From assembly GCF_020520425.1 (NCBI RefSeq), contig NC_079489.1, positions 21,166,001 to 21,230,000 on the forward strand: a stretch of 64,000 nucleotides of DNA, written 5' to 3'. The position numbers were made by a program, and so were the translations under genes. The stretch's first letter is position 1, and each line of letters opens with the position of its first letter. Below the pieces are notes generated by a model. The model did no database searches. It saw nothing but the letters and a program-made list of their open reading frames with translations, and was not told the origin of the DNA. Source of the DNA: Spinacia oleracea. Taxonomy: Eukaryota; Streptophyta; Magnoliopsida; Caryophyllales; Amaranthaceae. Shown piece by piece: positions 12,781 to 23,165 of this stretch.

Positions 12781-13424
12781 CATTCTCTCTTGCCACCTAT
12801 CCTCCCGCTTCTGCAAGTGTTCGTACTCCTTTTTTCGGATCATCAAAAGAACCACGAACACTTGGGGGGGTAGTAGATGTGTAATGAACGCCCCTTTCAA
12901 AAATTTCAAAAAATCATAGCTAGAACTACGCGCGACCTGATTCTGACAAGATACGTAGGCAATCCTTATCAAGGATTCGGTCCAATAAAAATTAAAAAAT
13001 ACTAAAGTCATGGAGCACATAAGGACAAAAGGATATTACAAAGGGCACTATACCCCAACCCATGCACGGGCAAGGCCAAATAGAATGAAAACAAAGACAC
13101 AAGAATTTTCAGGAACAAGCCCAACAAAAGAGTATGGCACGAGTCGGCAAAAAACGAAAAAATAGTGAACATGCATATGTAATACCCCAAGTAGTCGGCT
13201 AGTCTAAAAATATGTGTGCACTCTTGTATGAACTCATTCTTTTATATATGGAATTCTTTCTCTTTTCGAAATTCGTCGTTGGTTTAGAAAGCTAGTACTG
13301 CTATAATATGTTGAGGCAAAGCCCATGGAAGGCTCAAAACATTCTTGCACCAAAAATTCGCAAAAAATAAAATATATATACATGCGGAATACAAGAATGA
13401 ATATATACAAAATAGGAGGCAAGC

Positions 13425-15714
13425 CTAAGACTCGTCATCGGCTTCATGTCTCCAAGCCTCGCCGGTCCATCCACTCCACTCCCCGTGGTATGAGGACCCC
13501 CAGCCAGAATCACCCCAAAAATGAGGCTGTGGCTGCAACTCGGGGATAGGCTCTCGAGCCACCGACACGGAACGCCGCCTACGCTCCGGCTCGGACCTCT
13601 CCCCGGAAGAACTCGCCCCCACATCGGAACGACGATGTCGTAGGGGCGAGTGCCGTGCCCTCTCTCTCTCCTCACGACCGCGTTCCCCACCCGAGGGACC
13701 TGCGTCGTCGGCCCCGGCTCGTCCAGCCCCCGTCTGCAAAAACAAAAAGGAGGGTGAGTAACGGAAAGCCAAACAAAAGGTACAGATCAAAAGAAAAAAA
13801 AGAGGGCACATTATATTACCCGAGTGGAGCGGGGGCTCCTGCAAGAAAGTGCAGATCGGGCCCGAACCAACGCGGACTTCAACCGGTTGATCACCCCCAC
13901 CATCACGTTGGCCGTACGGGCCGGAACCTGAAACAGGAATGTTAGTAAGAAAAGAAAAAACAAAAGATATAAGAAGAGTGCACAAATAAAAGGTGCATAC
14001 CGCCTGTACTCCCTCAGGGAGCGGAGCATGGAAAACCCGGTCTTCTGGGACAGTCTCCACAATCTCGGATCCACTCTCTCCGGTATACGAGATCCGAGCA
14101 TTGGGAAGCACCCATCCCCCTAACGAAGGGTCAGGATACTCCTGCACAAAACACAGTAAACATAAACACATAGGCACGAGCATGAAAACCCTAACAAAAA
14201 AAATCAGTACAAAAAGAGAAGGCAACTCACAACGCCAGGCTCCGGGAGACGAAGAGAATCCTGGATAAACTGATAATAGCTAGCTCCCGCTATCACCAAC
14301 TTCGTCGCCGGCACGCCAGTCCTCGAGTGGACCCTCCACGACTCGCCTATCGAACGAGTAGACAGCATGGTCGCAGGCGGAGGCTTAGGCACCGAAAAAA
14401 CCCCGACCGTCTGCATACGTACCCGCTCTCCCGGGTACCAGACAGGGTCGCGGCGGCCAACGAACAAGACCCACATCTGGCTCAGGGCATAACTATCTTT
14501 GACCGAAGCATAAGTACCCCTAAAGGAGAGCCATGGGGTCCAAACCACCTGTTTTGTACAGACACGGTCAGATCTCGCACATAGAAAATAAAAGAAAAAT
14601 GACGAAATATGAAATAAAGGATAAGATTCTGCACGTGCTCAGGGCTCCCGTCCCGAATGAGATCCCACACGGTATCGGACGGTGGACGCACAGTCAGCTT
14701 CTTCTTCCGACCCCAACGACGACCGGCAGGGTACTCCAAAGGCCTCTGCCCCTTTCGGGGAGCCAGCCAAGGCAAGTGCTCAAAAGCCCACAGCTATAAA
14801 AGGAAAAGACACTAATACGTCAAAAAAAGGGGCCCGGTAAAAACGAGAAAACAAAAGAAAGGCTAGGCACATACCTCGATCAAACGCGGCACTCCTGCCA
14901 ATGTAATGACAAAGTGACGTCTACGCGGGTCCGAGTCGCGCACCGCCAAACTCATCTGGCCGACGAGCGTCGCATAGCCCAAATCGCCCCAGCAATAGTC
15001 ACCCAGCATAGACACGTCCTCCACCATGCCTATCCACCTCGGGTCAAAGGTGTCAGTCGGACCCGATAGAAAAGTGGAAGTAATGAAATGGAGGTAGAAC
15101 AGCCGGGCCTGTCTCGAAGACGACTCCTCCACCCCATGCTCCAGGGCCCACATCAGGTCAGCAAAAGGTATCCCACGGGGCTGGTACAAAGGCAATCTCA
15201 TGCTCATCCACGAGCCCAGGAGCCTGGTACCCTCAGCAACGGTCGGCGGTGGGCCATCCGACCCCAGGCGAACGGGGTTCCCTGTAAAGGTCAAGCCCGT
15301 CAAAGCCGTATAGTCCTCATGAGTGATCGTCATCTCACCCCAAGGAAAATGGAAAGTGTTGGTGGTATCCCACCACCACCTCATGAACGACCGCAGAAAG
15401 GACAGGGAGATGTTAAGCCGCAGTATCTCCCAGAAAGTCTCGACCACCAGATACAGTGAGCTCGCCCTCACCAAAGCCTGGGCGTCCGAGCTCATGAAAC
15501 CAAAAACAGTCTCGCTCGTCGCTGCACCGTAGCCGCGAACCGTAGTGTCCCTCCTCGCGCGAAGGCGGGTAGTCACGTGGTGCTCTAGGTCGTAGTGTAG
15601 GTCCCGACCGTCGTAGAACTCAGGGCCCACCCATAGGGGCCCCGCGCCAGTAGACTGACGCGTCATGCCACGCTCCTCGTGGCCACCAGAAGGAGGTGAC
15701 AGCTCGTCAGACAT
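13425..15714 (-). CDS. Antisense PMD (plant mobile domain) gene inside the Tat element
   Basis: Six exons on the minus strand (15714-14875, 14793-14635, 14548-14231, 14141-14001, 13927-13820, 13733-13425) join with all-phase-0 GT-AG introns of 72-88 bp into 624 codons plus stop without interruption. Exon 1 carries the PMD core: TFHFPWGEMTIT, then LTGL, and an aromatic W-rich run RWWWDTT before it. Joining exons 1 and 2 gives the expected PRLIE-LWAFEHLPWL. The C-terminal exon is Arg/Ser/Glu-rich and low in complexity. PMD proteins (PF10536; MAIN/MAIL family) act in silencing and genome maintenance in the nucleus; the role of transposon-borne copies is unknown. The gene lies between pol and the 3' LTR, opposite to element transcription. 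Start chosen as the first ATG (MSDELSPPSGG). It could also make antisense RNA against the element. Confidence 0.8.
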
Positions 15715-16659
15715 GCTGATCAACGATACAACAAGGCATTATACCTTTAACAAAATTGGCACTCACACCAATCACTAAAAGAGTGCATTCCACTCATAAA
15801 ATGGAGTCATACAATTTTTGTTCCCTAAAAACATGATACTAAGTTCATATTGAGCAAAAATTCCCTAAGTAAAAAAAATATTATTATTAACTCCAACAGA
15901 ATCAAAATTCTTCCATAATTTGTCATTCATGAATTACGAGGAAAGCAAGCAATATACCAAAAACACCTACATTGTAAGAAAACACTAGAGTCGTAGGTAT
16001 ACTTGGGGGCTAGTATAAACATGCCCAAATTCAACAAGAATCAACATACTTGCAAAAATTAACATGCACAAACTAATTAACATGTTATGTAGAACATTTC
16101 CAACTATCTAATTGAAGGAAAGGGGCACAAAATCAAAAACCCCCAAATCAATTTCATGCACAAAAAACTTGACCAAAAATACTGAAATTAACAAAAAGGC
16201 TCAAAATTACTGAAAATTACTTACCTTGGGAAGATTAGGGAGTGACTTGGAGTAGAATTCGCAAAGAAAAGTAAAGAAACGAGCAAAAAATCAGTTGGAA
16301 GAGGTGAGGAGTTTGAGCGAAAATGGTGGAAATGGGAAAGGAAGGAGACGGTCCGCGTATTTAAAGACCAGTCTCCCTTTCGCATTTTCAACACCCAGCT
16401 CTGGGCGTTAGAAATTCTCGCGCCCAGAGCTGGGCGCGAAAGTGCTTCCCAGACAGCGAATATTCGCTGTCGGGCACGCGCAATCCCTATTTGTGTAAAA
16501 TATCCGTTATCTTGATATTTCTTTCCCAAAAACGGTATTTTGCAATATCGTTAACAAAAAATATACACAGTGTGGACCCACTTATAGGACACAACTAATC
16601 GGGAAATATTGCGACCCACCAACAGGTTGTAATCACAAAAGCCCTTCTACATAGGCAAA

Positions 16660-16955
16660 ATGAAAAGCAAGAAATTCAAAATGGGCTCGCCCACCCTCAG
16701 CGGGCGGGGGCTGCGTCACTAGCCGCGCAGATCCTCGGTTTTCGAAAAATAGAATCTTCAAAAAAACAAAATGAAACAGGGTCGCCATCTTCAGCCGGCG
16801 GGGTCTACGGCGCAAACCACGTAGGTCCTTATTTTCAAAAAAAAAACAAATTTCAAAATAGATTCGTCCACTTCTATCGGACGGGGTGTCCACCCTTAGC
16901 GGACAGGCTCGCCATCTTTAGCCGGCGGGGTCTGCGTCGCTAACCGCGCAGGTCC
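16660..16955. repeat. GC-rich degenerate repeats in the Tat 3' region
   Basis: Units of the type TCGCCATCTT(C/T)AGCCGGCGGGGTCTGCG..CGCGCAGGTCCTTA recur at about 16688, 16780 and 16910, separated by A-rich runs. No coding sense; the PMD gene ends well before this point. Confidence 0.7.
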
Positions 16956-16984
16956 TTAGTCGCTGCAGCGATAACTTAGCTTTT

Positions 16985-17145
16985 GGTTTTCCGTTTTTTC
17001 CAAAAAAGAACGATGTGAGTAGCTTTTCCTTTTTCCAAAGATTGGTTTTCCGTTTTTTCCAAAAAAGAACGATGTGTGTAGCTTTCCCTTTTTTCTTTAA
17101 TTTAAAAGAATGGTTTTCCGTTTTTTCCAAAAAAGAACGATGTGT
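16985..17145. repeat. Three tandem copies of a 59-68-bp unit
   Basis: GGTTTTCCGTTTTTTCCAAA followed by AAAGAACGATGTG starts at 16985, 17044 and 17112. Tandem repeats between coding region and 3' LTR are common in Tat/Ogre elements. A second set, CCCAATGACAAAGTGAGGGA-like, recurs three times at about 17308-17416. Confidence 0.85.
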
Positions 17146-17557
17146 TGGATTTTCCTTCGTTTTACGTCCCATAAAAACAAGGGGGTTTTCTCGTTTAGCT
17201 AACCTTGAAAATGAGAATCTTTAAAAACATTTTTACCTCGTGATTGGGCTTGGCCAGGCCCAATTACACTTTATAGCTTTGATTTCGAAAAACATCTGTA
17301 GCTACTCCCAATGACAAAGTGAGGGAGTTCCTACGTCTCTTTAGATACTTCCAATGATAAAGTGAGGGAGTATTCTATACTATCAGTTGACAAATCCCAA
17401 TGACACGTGAGGGATATGTCGACACTTCAAGTGATGACCCTTAAGTCAAATGTTATCACTCGGGGGCTCGTGAGACCCTCGCAAAAGCAGGTCACCATGG
17501 CTTGTGCGACGCACTCCGTCTAATACTTTGACCATCGTCTTACTCCAAGACTCAGTC

Positions 17558-17569
17558 AAAGTGGGGGCT
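17558..17569 (+). other. Polypurine tract
   Basis: AAAGTGGGGGCT lies just before the 3' LTR, three bases before TGTAGACA, as expected for the plus-strand primer site. Confidence 0.75.
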
Positions 17570-17572
17570 AAC

Positions 17573-19043
17573 TGTAGACACCTACTTTTGTCCCCATTCC
17601 CGAAAGGGAAGGTTCGATGATGAGAACATAAATCTCCACTTGACAACGCATCTCCTATAAAATAACGAATCTTGATCACCCCTTTTCATTTCACCCGAAA
17701 CCTGCTATTTATAGAAACCTGCTATTTATGAAAACCTGCTAAAAATAGTAACTACCGTAATGGGTAGTTGTTAAAAGTGGCAAGTCATAAAAGATAGAAA
17801 CCTGTCAGAATTAGGTGTTGCACTCCAACATAAATCCTAAATGAGATAGAGATTACGAGAGAATCCTATTCCTAATATGATTCGAAAATAAGAGTCACGT
17901 ATTAATTAAAATCCTAACGAGCCTAGAGTTCGTAACGGGCCCAGACGCATTCCGTCACAAGGTTAATACGCACTAAAAGACTCGATTAAGTCTCAAACAC
18001 TCCGGATTCTAGGAATCCGAATCTGACTAACAAAACAACCCAGATCCTATTTTCAACGCCTGGCTCTGGGCGCCGAAATCTTCGGCGCCCAGGCCTGGGC
18101 GCTGAAATTACCTGGGACGTATTCTTTCCTAATTCCTCGTGGATTAGAGCTCTACAATTCTATCTTTCCACGAACTCTTTTCTATAAATATAGCCCAAGT
18201 TCGACGTGAAAAAAGAACACACAATTATTATTCTGAGTATTGACTCTAAACCCCTAAGCCTAAGCCTCACGCTGCAAAACTGATCACGCGTTCTGTCGCA
18301 ATCGATCCATAAATCGAACAGAACGTATCCTGTCCCATAACTTGAGATTCGTTAAATAAAAGGAGAAATAGCAAAGTCAAAGTGGTTAGTTTTCTGAGAA
18401 CCGTGACGCACCTCTCAAGGGTGCGTCGTAACGTGTCCATTTTCTATGATTTAATTGCTTTCCTCGCCCTTTTTATGAACTGTTAAACTAACTAAATCTG
18501 ATTGTTCTATCACGCCTAATAAATATGATATTTTTGGGAAATTGGATTATCATGCTAGGTCCCTTAATACAATCTAAATCAGATAATCGCGCTCGATCTT
18601 GTACTATATGTTGCATATTGTTAAAATCAACTCAGATTAGTTTAATAGTTAACGCATGTCCCTTTATTTAGTTATGCTGAGCTAGTAAGGATATCCTGCC
18701 TCTGGAGTTATCGAAAAGCGAGTACTCCTCTCGGTAGTTACAGTCCCCCGAACCCTCAATCTCTACCTTGCGGGTGTATGTTGAGAGATCCCCACACCAG
18801 GGATCACAAGGGAACCTATGGCCGTCGTGGTCAAACATAATTGCACTCCCTTTATGTCACGATAACCGGGTTTTGTCAGTTTTTCTCATTGTCATTAAAA
18901 ACTGAATGGTGACTCCTACATTACTAGTCAATTGGGTGTAAACTCACAGGAAATCCAATTACACTTGATTTGACAAAAAGAAACGTCACACCCACGAGGG
19001 ACAAGGTCACGCATTAGCCTCGTGCTTTTTTGATCCCCTCAGA
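17573..19043 (+). repeat. 3' LTR of the Tat Gypsy element
   Basis: 1471 bp, TGTAGACACC to CCCCTCAGA, near-identical to 5934-7405. It is followed by the target duplication CATTC. The terminal CA is changed to GA relative to the 5' copy. Confidence 0.95.
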
Positions 19044-19048
19044 CATTC

Positions 19049-19670
19049 CTCTTCTCCCTATGCCAAGACCCATCGATCAGAATTATAGTTGAAGGCCCTT
19101 GTTCTTCAATCCCAGAAAGGATAATTCTTTGGGCTTTGGCTTTAACTAAGGGCAAGGTATCCATTTATGGCATCCATTGCGTTGAATTCATTCAATATTT
19201 CATATTTTTGTCATATAATTCTTACACATTTCTTATTATGTACCAGTAGGATGAAAACAATGAAGTCCAAGAAACCTTGCGAGTTCTTCTACTTCCAAGT
19301 CTACGATCGAAATTGAGAATGATCTCTTTAATGAGCTTATGCACAGAGGTGAAGTACCTAAACATCCTCTGAATTATGGCTTTGGAGTGAAACAAAGTGA
19401 CATCTTTGGAGTGGAAGGTTTGTTGAGGAAAGAAGGGTCTGGTTATCTTAACAATAGTGCTATTGAAATGGAGAACTTAAAAGTTAAATTATCAGTTGTA
19501 AAGAAGAAAAATGAAGACCTTGCACAACAAAATCAAGTGTTGGACAACAAGTTTGATGAAACAGCGAAGACATTTATAATGGTTGCTTCGTACTTTGGAC
19601 AAGTTTTGAAGGAAGTGCTTAAAGGAAATGTGTCATCGGACCTTTTAGATGGGTGCAGAATCAGCAATAC
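19049..19670 (+). pseudogene. CACTA transposase-like coding fragment
   Basis: Two open stretches are separated by an intron-like AT-rich segment. The first (19049-19160) encodes VEGPCSSIPERIILWALALT. The second (ATG at 19339) encodes a coiled-coil-like region with IEMENLKVKLSVVKKKNEDL and then FIMVASYFGQVLKEVL. This resembles the C-terminal heptad region of plant Ptta/En/Spm-type transposase genes. The core transposase domain is absent, so it is a remnant. The location inside a CACTA element supports the call. Confidence 0.5.
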
Positions 19671-21114
19671 TGGTGGTCAGTTCTATTCCTTAGACTTTTT
19701 TATATATTTAGCTTCATCATTTTTTTTATCAATCTCTTGTGTTCCTCCTCCCTATCAGCCAACCATTATCATTATCATTATCATTATCACTTAAACCCAA
19801 ATGACCTGAAGATAAAAATAATAATTCGAATGTTGCCTTTTACTAAAGAACATTCTTAGAGAATAATCCAATCAACTAGAACTAAATAGAATATTCAAAC
19901 AAGAACCGCAACCTGGTGAAAGTATTTGTGGCATTAACACTGATATTCTTTCGAGGAATAGTGCAATCTTATTGGTCATAATGCTAAGAACAAAAATATT
20001 GGTTGTAAGCCTGTAACTCGACTGCTATAGTCGAATATGAAGGTCAGAGAGACAAGAGTTTGAAGCCAGAAGCTCCCGAGTTATGTGATTCTTCATCTGT
20101 AACAAACATCGAAATCACATGTTTGGTGCAGCAAGATAGTGAATTGATTTCTCATAGCCCTGATATTTTGCTTTCATGTTAGTATTTGTTGATTCTACTG
20201 TTAGTAAATCATGATGACCTTTAGTAAGTTCTTTCCTGTTCCTGTTATTGTTCAGAATCGTAATCCTTTGCTTCCTGCTTTTTTTTTTTTTTTCCTATTG
20301 CACAATGTTGGCTTATACGTAGTGCAAAGTAATATGGAATTCTTTGCAATAAACTCAAAATTTATTGGTAAAGTATATGAGAATTTTACAGAATCCTCTC
20401 CTTGCTAACCTAGTTCCTTGTATGTTTTTCTTTTGTTTTGCTTTCCTGTTGGTTGCAGACAGATTACTTCTGTTGCATCTGTTGCTACTGTTTCAAATTT
20501 GGGTTTTTTTTGCTGTTTTTCTTTTCTGTTGAATGCAGGCAGATTGCTCATGTGCATCTGTTGCTGTTGTTTCATTTTTTGGTTGTAGTCTTTACTTCTC
20601 TTCTGATGCTTTGTATTTTTTTTGGTTGGATGTTGCTTTGTTGTTTGTTTACTCTGCCTTTTAGATTTTAGTTTTGAGTATGTTATTGCTGCAACACTTT
20701 CCTTTGCTTCATGCATATTTAGATTTTAGTATCAGTATTGGATCATCTAGTTCAGGGCACGAGTAAGATAATTAGGGTCCGGTTAGTTTTTCTAGGTGCA
20801 GGTCTAACGACTACTAAGAGAGCAACTACATAAATCAAAACCACTTGCTACCTTAAGAATGTCAGAAACAATAAGCTGAGCCATATACCTTTCTATCCTC
20901 TTGTGCTGCAACATCTCAATAAGTAGGAGACATCAGACAATCAGTCTAATTCGAGTATTATGAAGTCTGTTTTTCCCCGCTGAAAAGCATGTTGTAAGGT
21001 CCCAAACAATGCTTGAAGAGTTGTTCAAATTATTTACAGTTTACCATATGATATATACTTTTCCTATATGTCTGATTTTTTTATGAAAGTATTTCCTGAA
21101 AGAAAATCATGGCT
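19671..21114. other. CACTA interior without recognisable gene
   Basis: T-rich, intron-like sequence. A local duplication of TTTCCTGTTGGTTGCAGACA-like sequence, each copy followed by a TGTTGCATCTGTTGC-like stretch, occurs at about 20444-20485 and 20525-20565. I see no coding region. Confidence 0.4.
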
Positions 21115-22024
21115 TTGGAAGCCAGCGCTTTCAAGAGCAAATTTCTTGACACCGCTGAGATGATGTGCTACTGCAGCTGGTTTGCAGTTAGTGACTGAGT
21201 TTTTTAATTTCTCAACTACACGCCTTTACATGGGTTGAACTTAGACCCAAGTCAATTTCATCTTTTTTTTCCTTCTTTTTTTCTTCTCCCTTCAATGTTT
21301 TATTCAAAATTTTAAACTATTAGTCCATTTCATACGTCTGGCAAGTTTTGAGAGTTCATTTTAGTATCTTTTGGCAAGTCTTGATAGTTCACCTTAGTAT
21401 TGCTATCTGATCATGTCTTATTTCCCTATATGATATTTAATAATCTATACCAATGAGACAAGCCTTATATATATTTTGTTGACAGTGGACAAGGGAGACA
21501 AAGTTTCCACATGTTGTATGGGTTGCTGGTAGTGATCTAATTGCTCTTCTTTTGCCAAACTTTGTTGTTGTTGATAATATATGGCTTGAGCCCATTGCCA
21601 GGGAGGTTAGTTATTTTTTAACCTTCTTTTGTTTTGCTGATTTATTTTTCGCTTTTGTGTTGGAAACCTTTCTAAGCTGCCATCTTTTGAAGAATGTTAT
21701 TTAAGAAATGGCGATAGTTAAAACTCGGGCCTAGTTGTCTCTGTGAATAAAAACTCATCTTGTGAGTTGTTGCCAGTGCAAAGCAACTGATCTTAGATAT
21801 TTGCTTATAAAGATGTCTTGCTATTTATACAACTGTAAATACTTTTCAAATTTTCATTTCAGTAGTCAGTCCATCAGGCGACCCATATAAATTCATGCTT
21901 GTGCTTTATGTTTAAAATTTATCAAATAAAATAGTGTTATTATGCTTTTTATTGAATTTATATGACATACTTCTTTTTTTATGTGTAGATTAATGATGAT
22001 TCAGGTGGCAAAGGTAACAATTAA
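21115..22024 (+). pseudogene. Unidentified spliced gene fragment within the CACTA element
   Basis: Three exon-like pieces show plausible splice signals. ATGGCTTTGGAAGCCAGC at 21109 opens a short frame. An exon at about 21485-21605 lies between TTGACAG and GTTAGT and encodes HVVWVAGSDLIALLLPNF then VVVDNIWLEPIARE. A final exon at 21990-22024 encodes INDDSGGKGNN and a stop. I do not recognise the protein. It could be a further part of the CACTA gene or a captured host gene fragment. Confidence 0.35.
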
Positions 22025-22439
22025 ATCAAGATATTGAAGCTCCGATCTCAATCACGGGGATGTAGGAACAAACATTTTCTTTTATGTTAAAGGAACAAAT
22101 GCTATGTAGTTGGATAGTCCTAAGAAGTTATTTTTACTTTTAGTGTGATTTGATAAGGTAAAAATTTGATGTATGGATATATAATGTAGGATCCTATTGC
22201 TATTTCGGTTTATTCTCAACTAGTTTGATTATTGGACAGTGCAGATATGCACATGGATGTTTTTTAATTAAATTAACTAATTTTCAAATTATGTAATTAT
22301 TTTAATTTATGCTATATATAAAGATCGACTTGTAATTTTAATTGATTACAAGTGTCATTATAATCAGATGTATATTTAATTTTATATATTTGATTCTTCT
22401 TGGTTTCAACATAATTTTTAATTCAAGCACTAAAAAATC

Positions 22440-22834
22440 TTGATTGGGAGGTAAATTGTGACGCATTTTTGCATCAAAAGCGTTTTGGGGGTAAATAATG
22501 GGGAGGTAAATTGTGACGCTTTTATGCATCAAAAGATTTTTGGTAGAAAATATGGAGAGGTAAATTGTGACGCTTTGTTGCATCAAAATCGATTTGGCGG
22601 GATTTCGTGCCAAATTTAGCTCGACAAATACCCACCACAAAAAGCGTCCTTATATTGAAGAAGTGGCTTAAAAATGCGCAAAAGTCAAAAATTGTGGCTA
22701 CTAAAAGCGTCATTATATAATGGCCCAAAACATAATGACGTTTTATTTAAGCTTCATTTTAGAAAATTGTGACACTTTTTCGCGCCACTTTTCGACTGAA
22801 AAAGCGTCACTATGAGTCGTGTTTTTCTGTAGTG
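22440..22834. repeat. CACTA subterminal repeats and right terminus
   Basis: GGAGGTAAATTGTGACGC followed by TTTTTGCATCAAAA recurs at about 22447, 22503 and 22556, with inverted AAAGCGTCA(C/T)TAT words at 22634, 22703 and 22801. The stretch closes with TTTTTCTGTAGTG at 22834, the inverse of CACTACAGAAAAA. These are typical transposase-binding arrays of CACTA ends. Confidence 0.8.
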
Positions 22835-22878
22835 TAACGGGGGCGAGCCCGGACTTCAATCCTATCAACATGAGGCCA
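22835..22878 (+). repeat. 44-bp direct repeat (right copy)
   Basis: Partner of 5834-5877 with about two mismatches. This copy is continuous with LINE ORF1 coding sequence downstream and so is presumably the original. Confidence 0.85.
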
Positions 22879-23165
22879 CACATTCCAATTCGACCACAAA
22901 GAGAAGTGCAGATTCATCCTTTGCAGTTCGAAACCCAAGGACAAGATATGGGGCGGGTAAATCGCCTTATGGCTCTATACGTCACACACAGAGAGGTGGT
23001 GGGAGTTCAAGTTCAAGTCAGCGCATTTCAAAAGTTATTGGAACCCCGAAAAATATTCACGTACGTCACTCCAATTCGGTTGGAGGATCTCAATATGATG
23101 GGGGTGATGCAGTATTGGAGGGATTGGGAGGAGTAATTTCTTCCTCCCAATTAATGCAGAAGTGA
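22836..23165 (+). pseudogene. L1 LINE ORF1, 3' part
   Basis: In the frame of the ORF1 segment at 4872-5877, an uninterrupted 109-codon tail runs from NGGEPGLQSYQ to VISSSQLMQK and stops at TGA 23163-23165. The stop overlaps the ORF2 start in TGATG. The tail is rich in Ser, Arg and Gln. It shows that the 17-kb nested insertion landed in ORF1. Confidence 0.75.

Larger units (their letters stand above)
5934..19043 (+). mobile_element. Tat-lineage Ty3/Gypsy LTR retrotransposon with antisense gene
   Basis: A complete 13.1-kb insertion: 5' LTR 5934-7405, primer binding site 7407-7424, broken pol 8662-12536 (RT, RNase H, second RNase H, integrase), a long 3' region holding an antisense PMD gene, polypurine tract 17558-17569, 3' LTR 17573-19043, and target duplication CATTC on both sides. 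The second, archaeal-type RNase H after the normal one is the hallmark of the Tat (Ogre/Retand) lineage. No gag or CCHC motif was found, so this copy is non-autonomous. The LTRs differ at about 32 places by eye (about 2%), suggesting a fairly recent insertion. Confidence 0.93.
5878..22834. mobile_element. CACTA (En/Spm-type) element, left end missing, split by a Gypsy insertion
   Basis: The right terminus is canonical: the inverse of CACTACAGAAAAACACG ends at 22834, preceded by about 400 bp of subterminal repeats. The rest is 5878-5933 plus 19049-22834, separated by the Tat Gypsy element, whose 5-bp target duplication CATTC (5929-5933 and 19044-19048) lies in CACTA sequence. An open frame reads smoothly across the insertion once one CATTC copy is removed. 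No CACTAC left terminus was found; the left junction carries the 44-bp duplication of LINE sequence instead. Confidence 0.7.

Noticed and set aside
13655..15532. Plus-strand open frames of 65-123 codons over 13.6-15.5 kb
   Set aside because: They are shadows of the minus-strand PMD exons; the minus-strand reading gives family motifs and consistent splice phases.
20405..20716. 103-codon Lys/Gln-rich minus-strand frame
   Set aside because: It arises from T-rich duplicated intron-like DNA in the CACTA element and shows no family motif.
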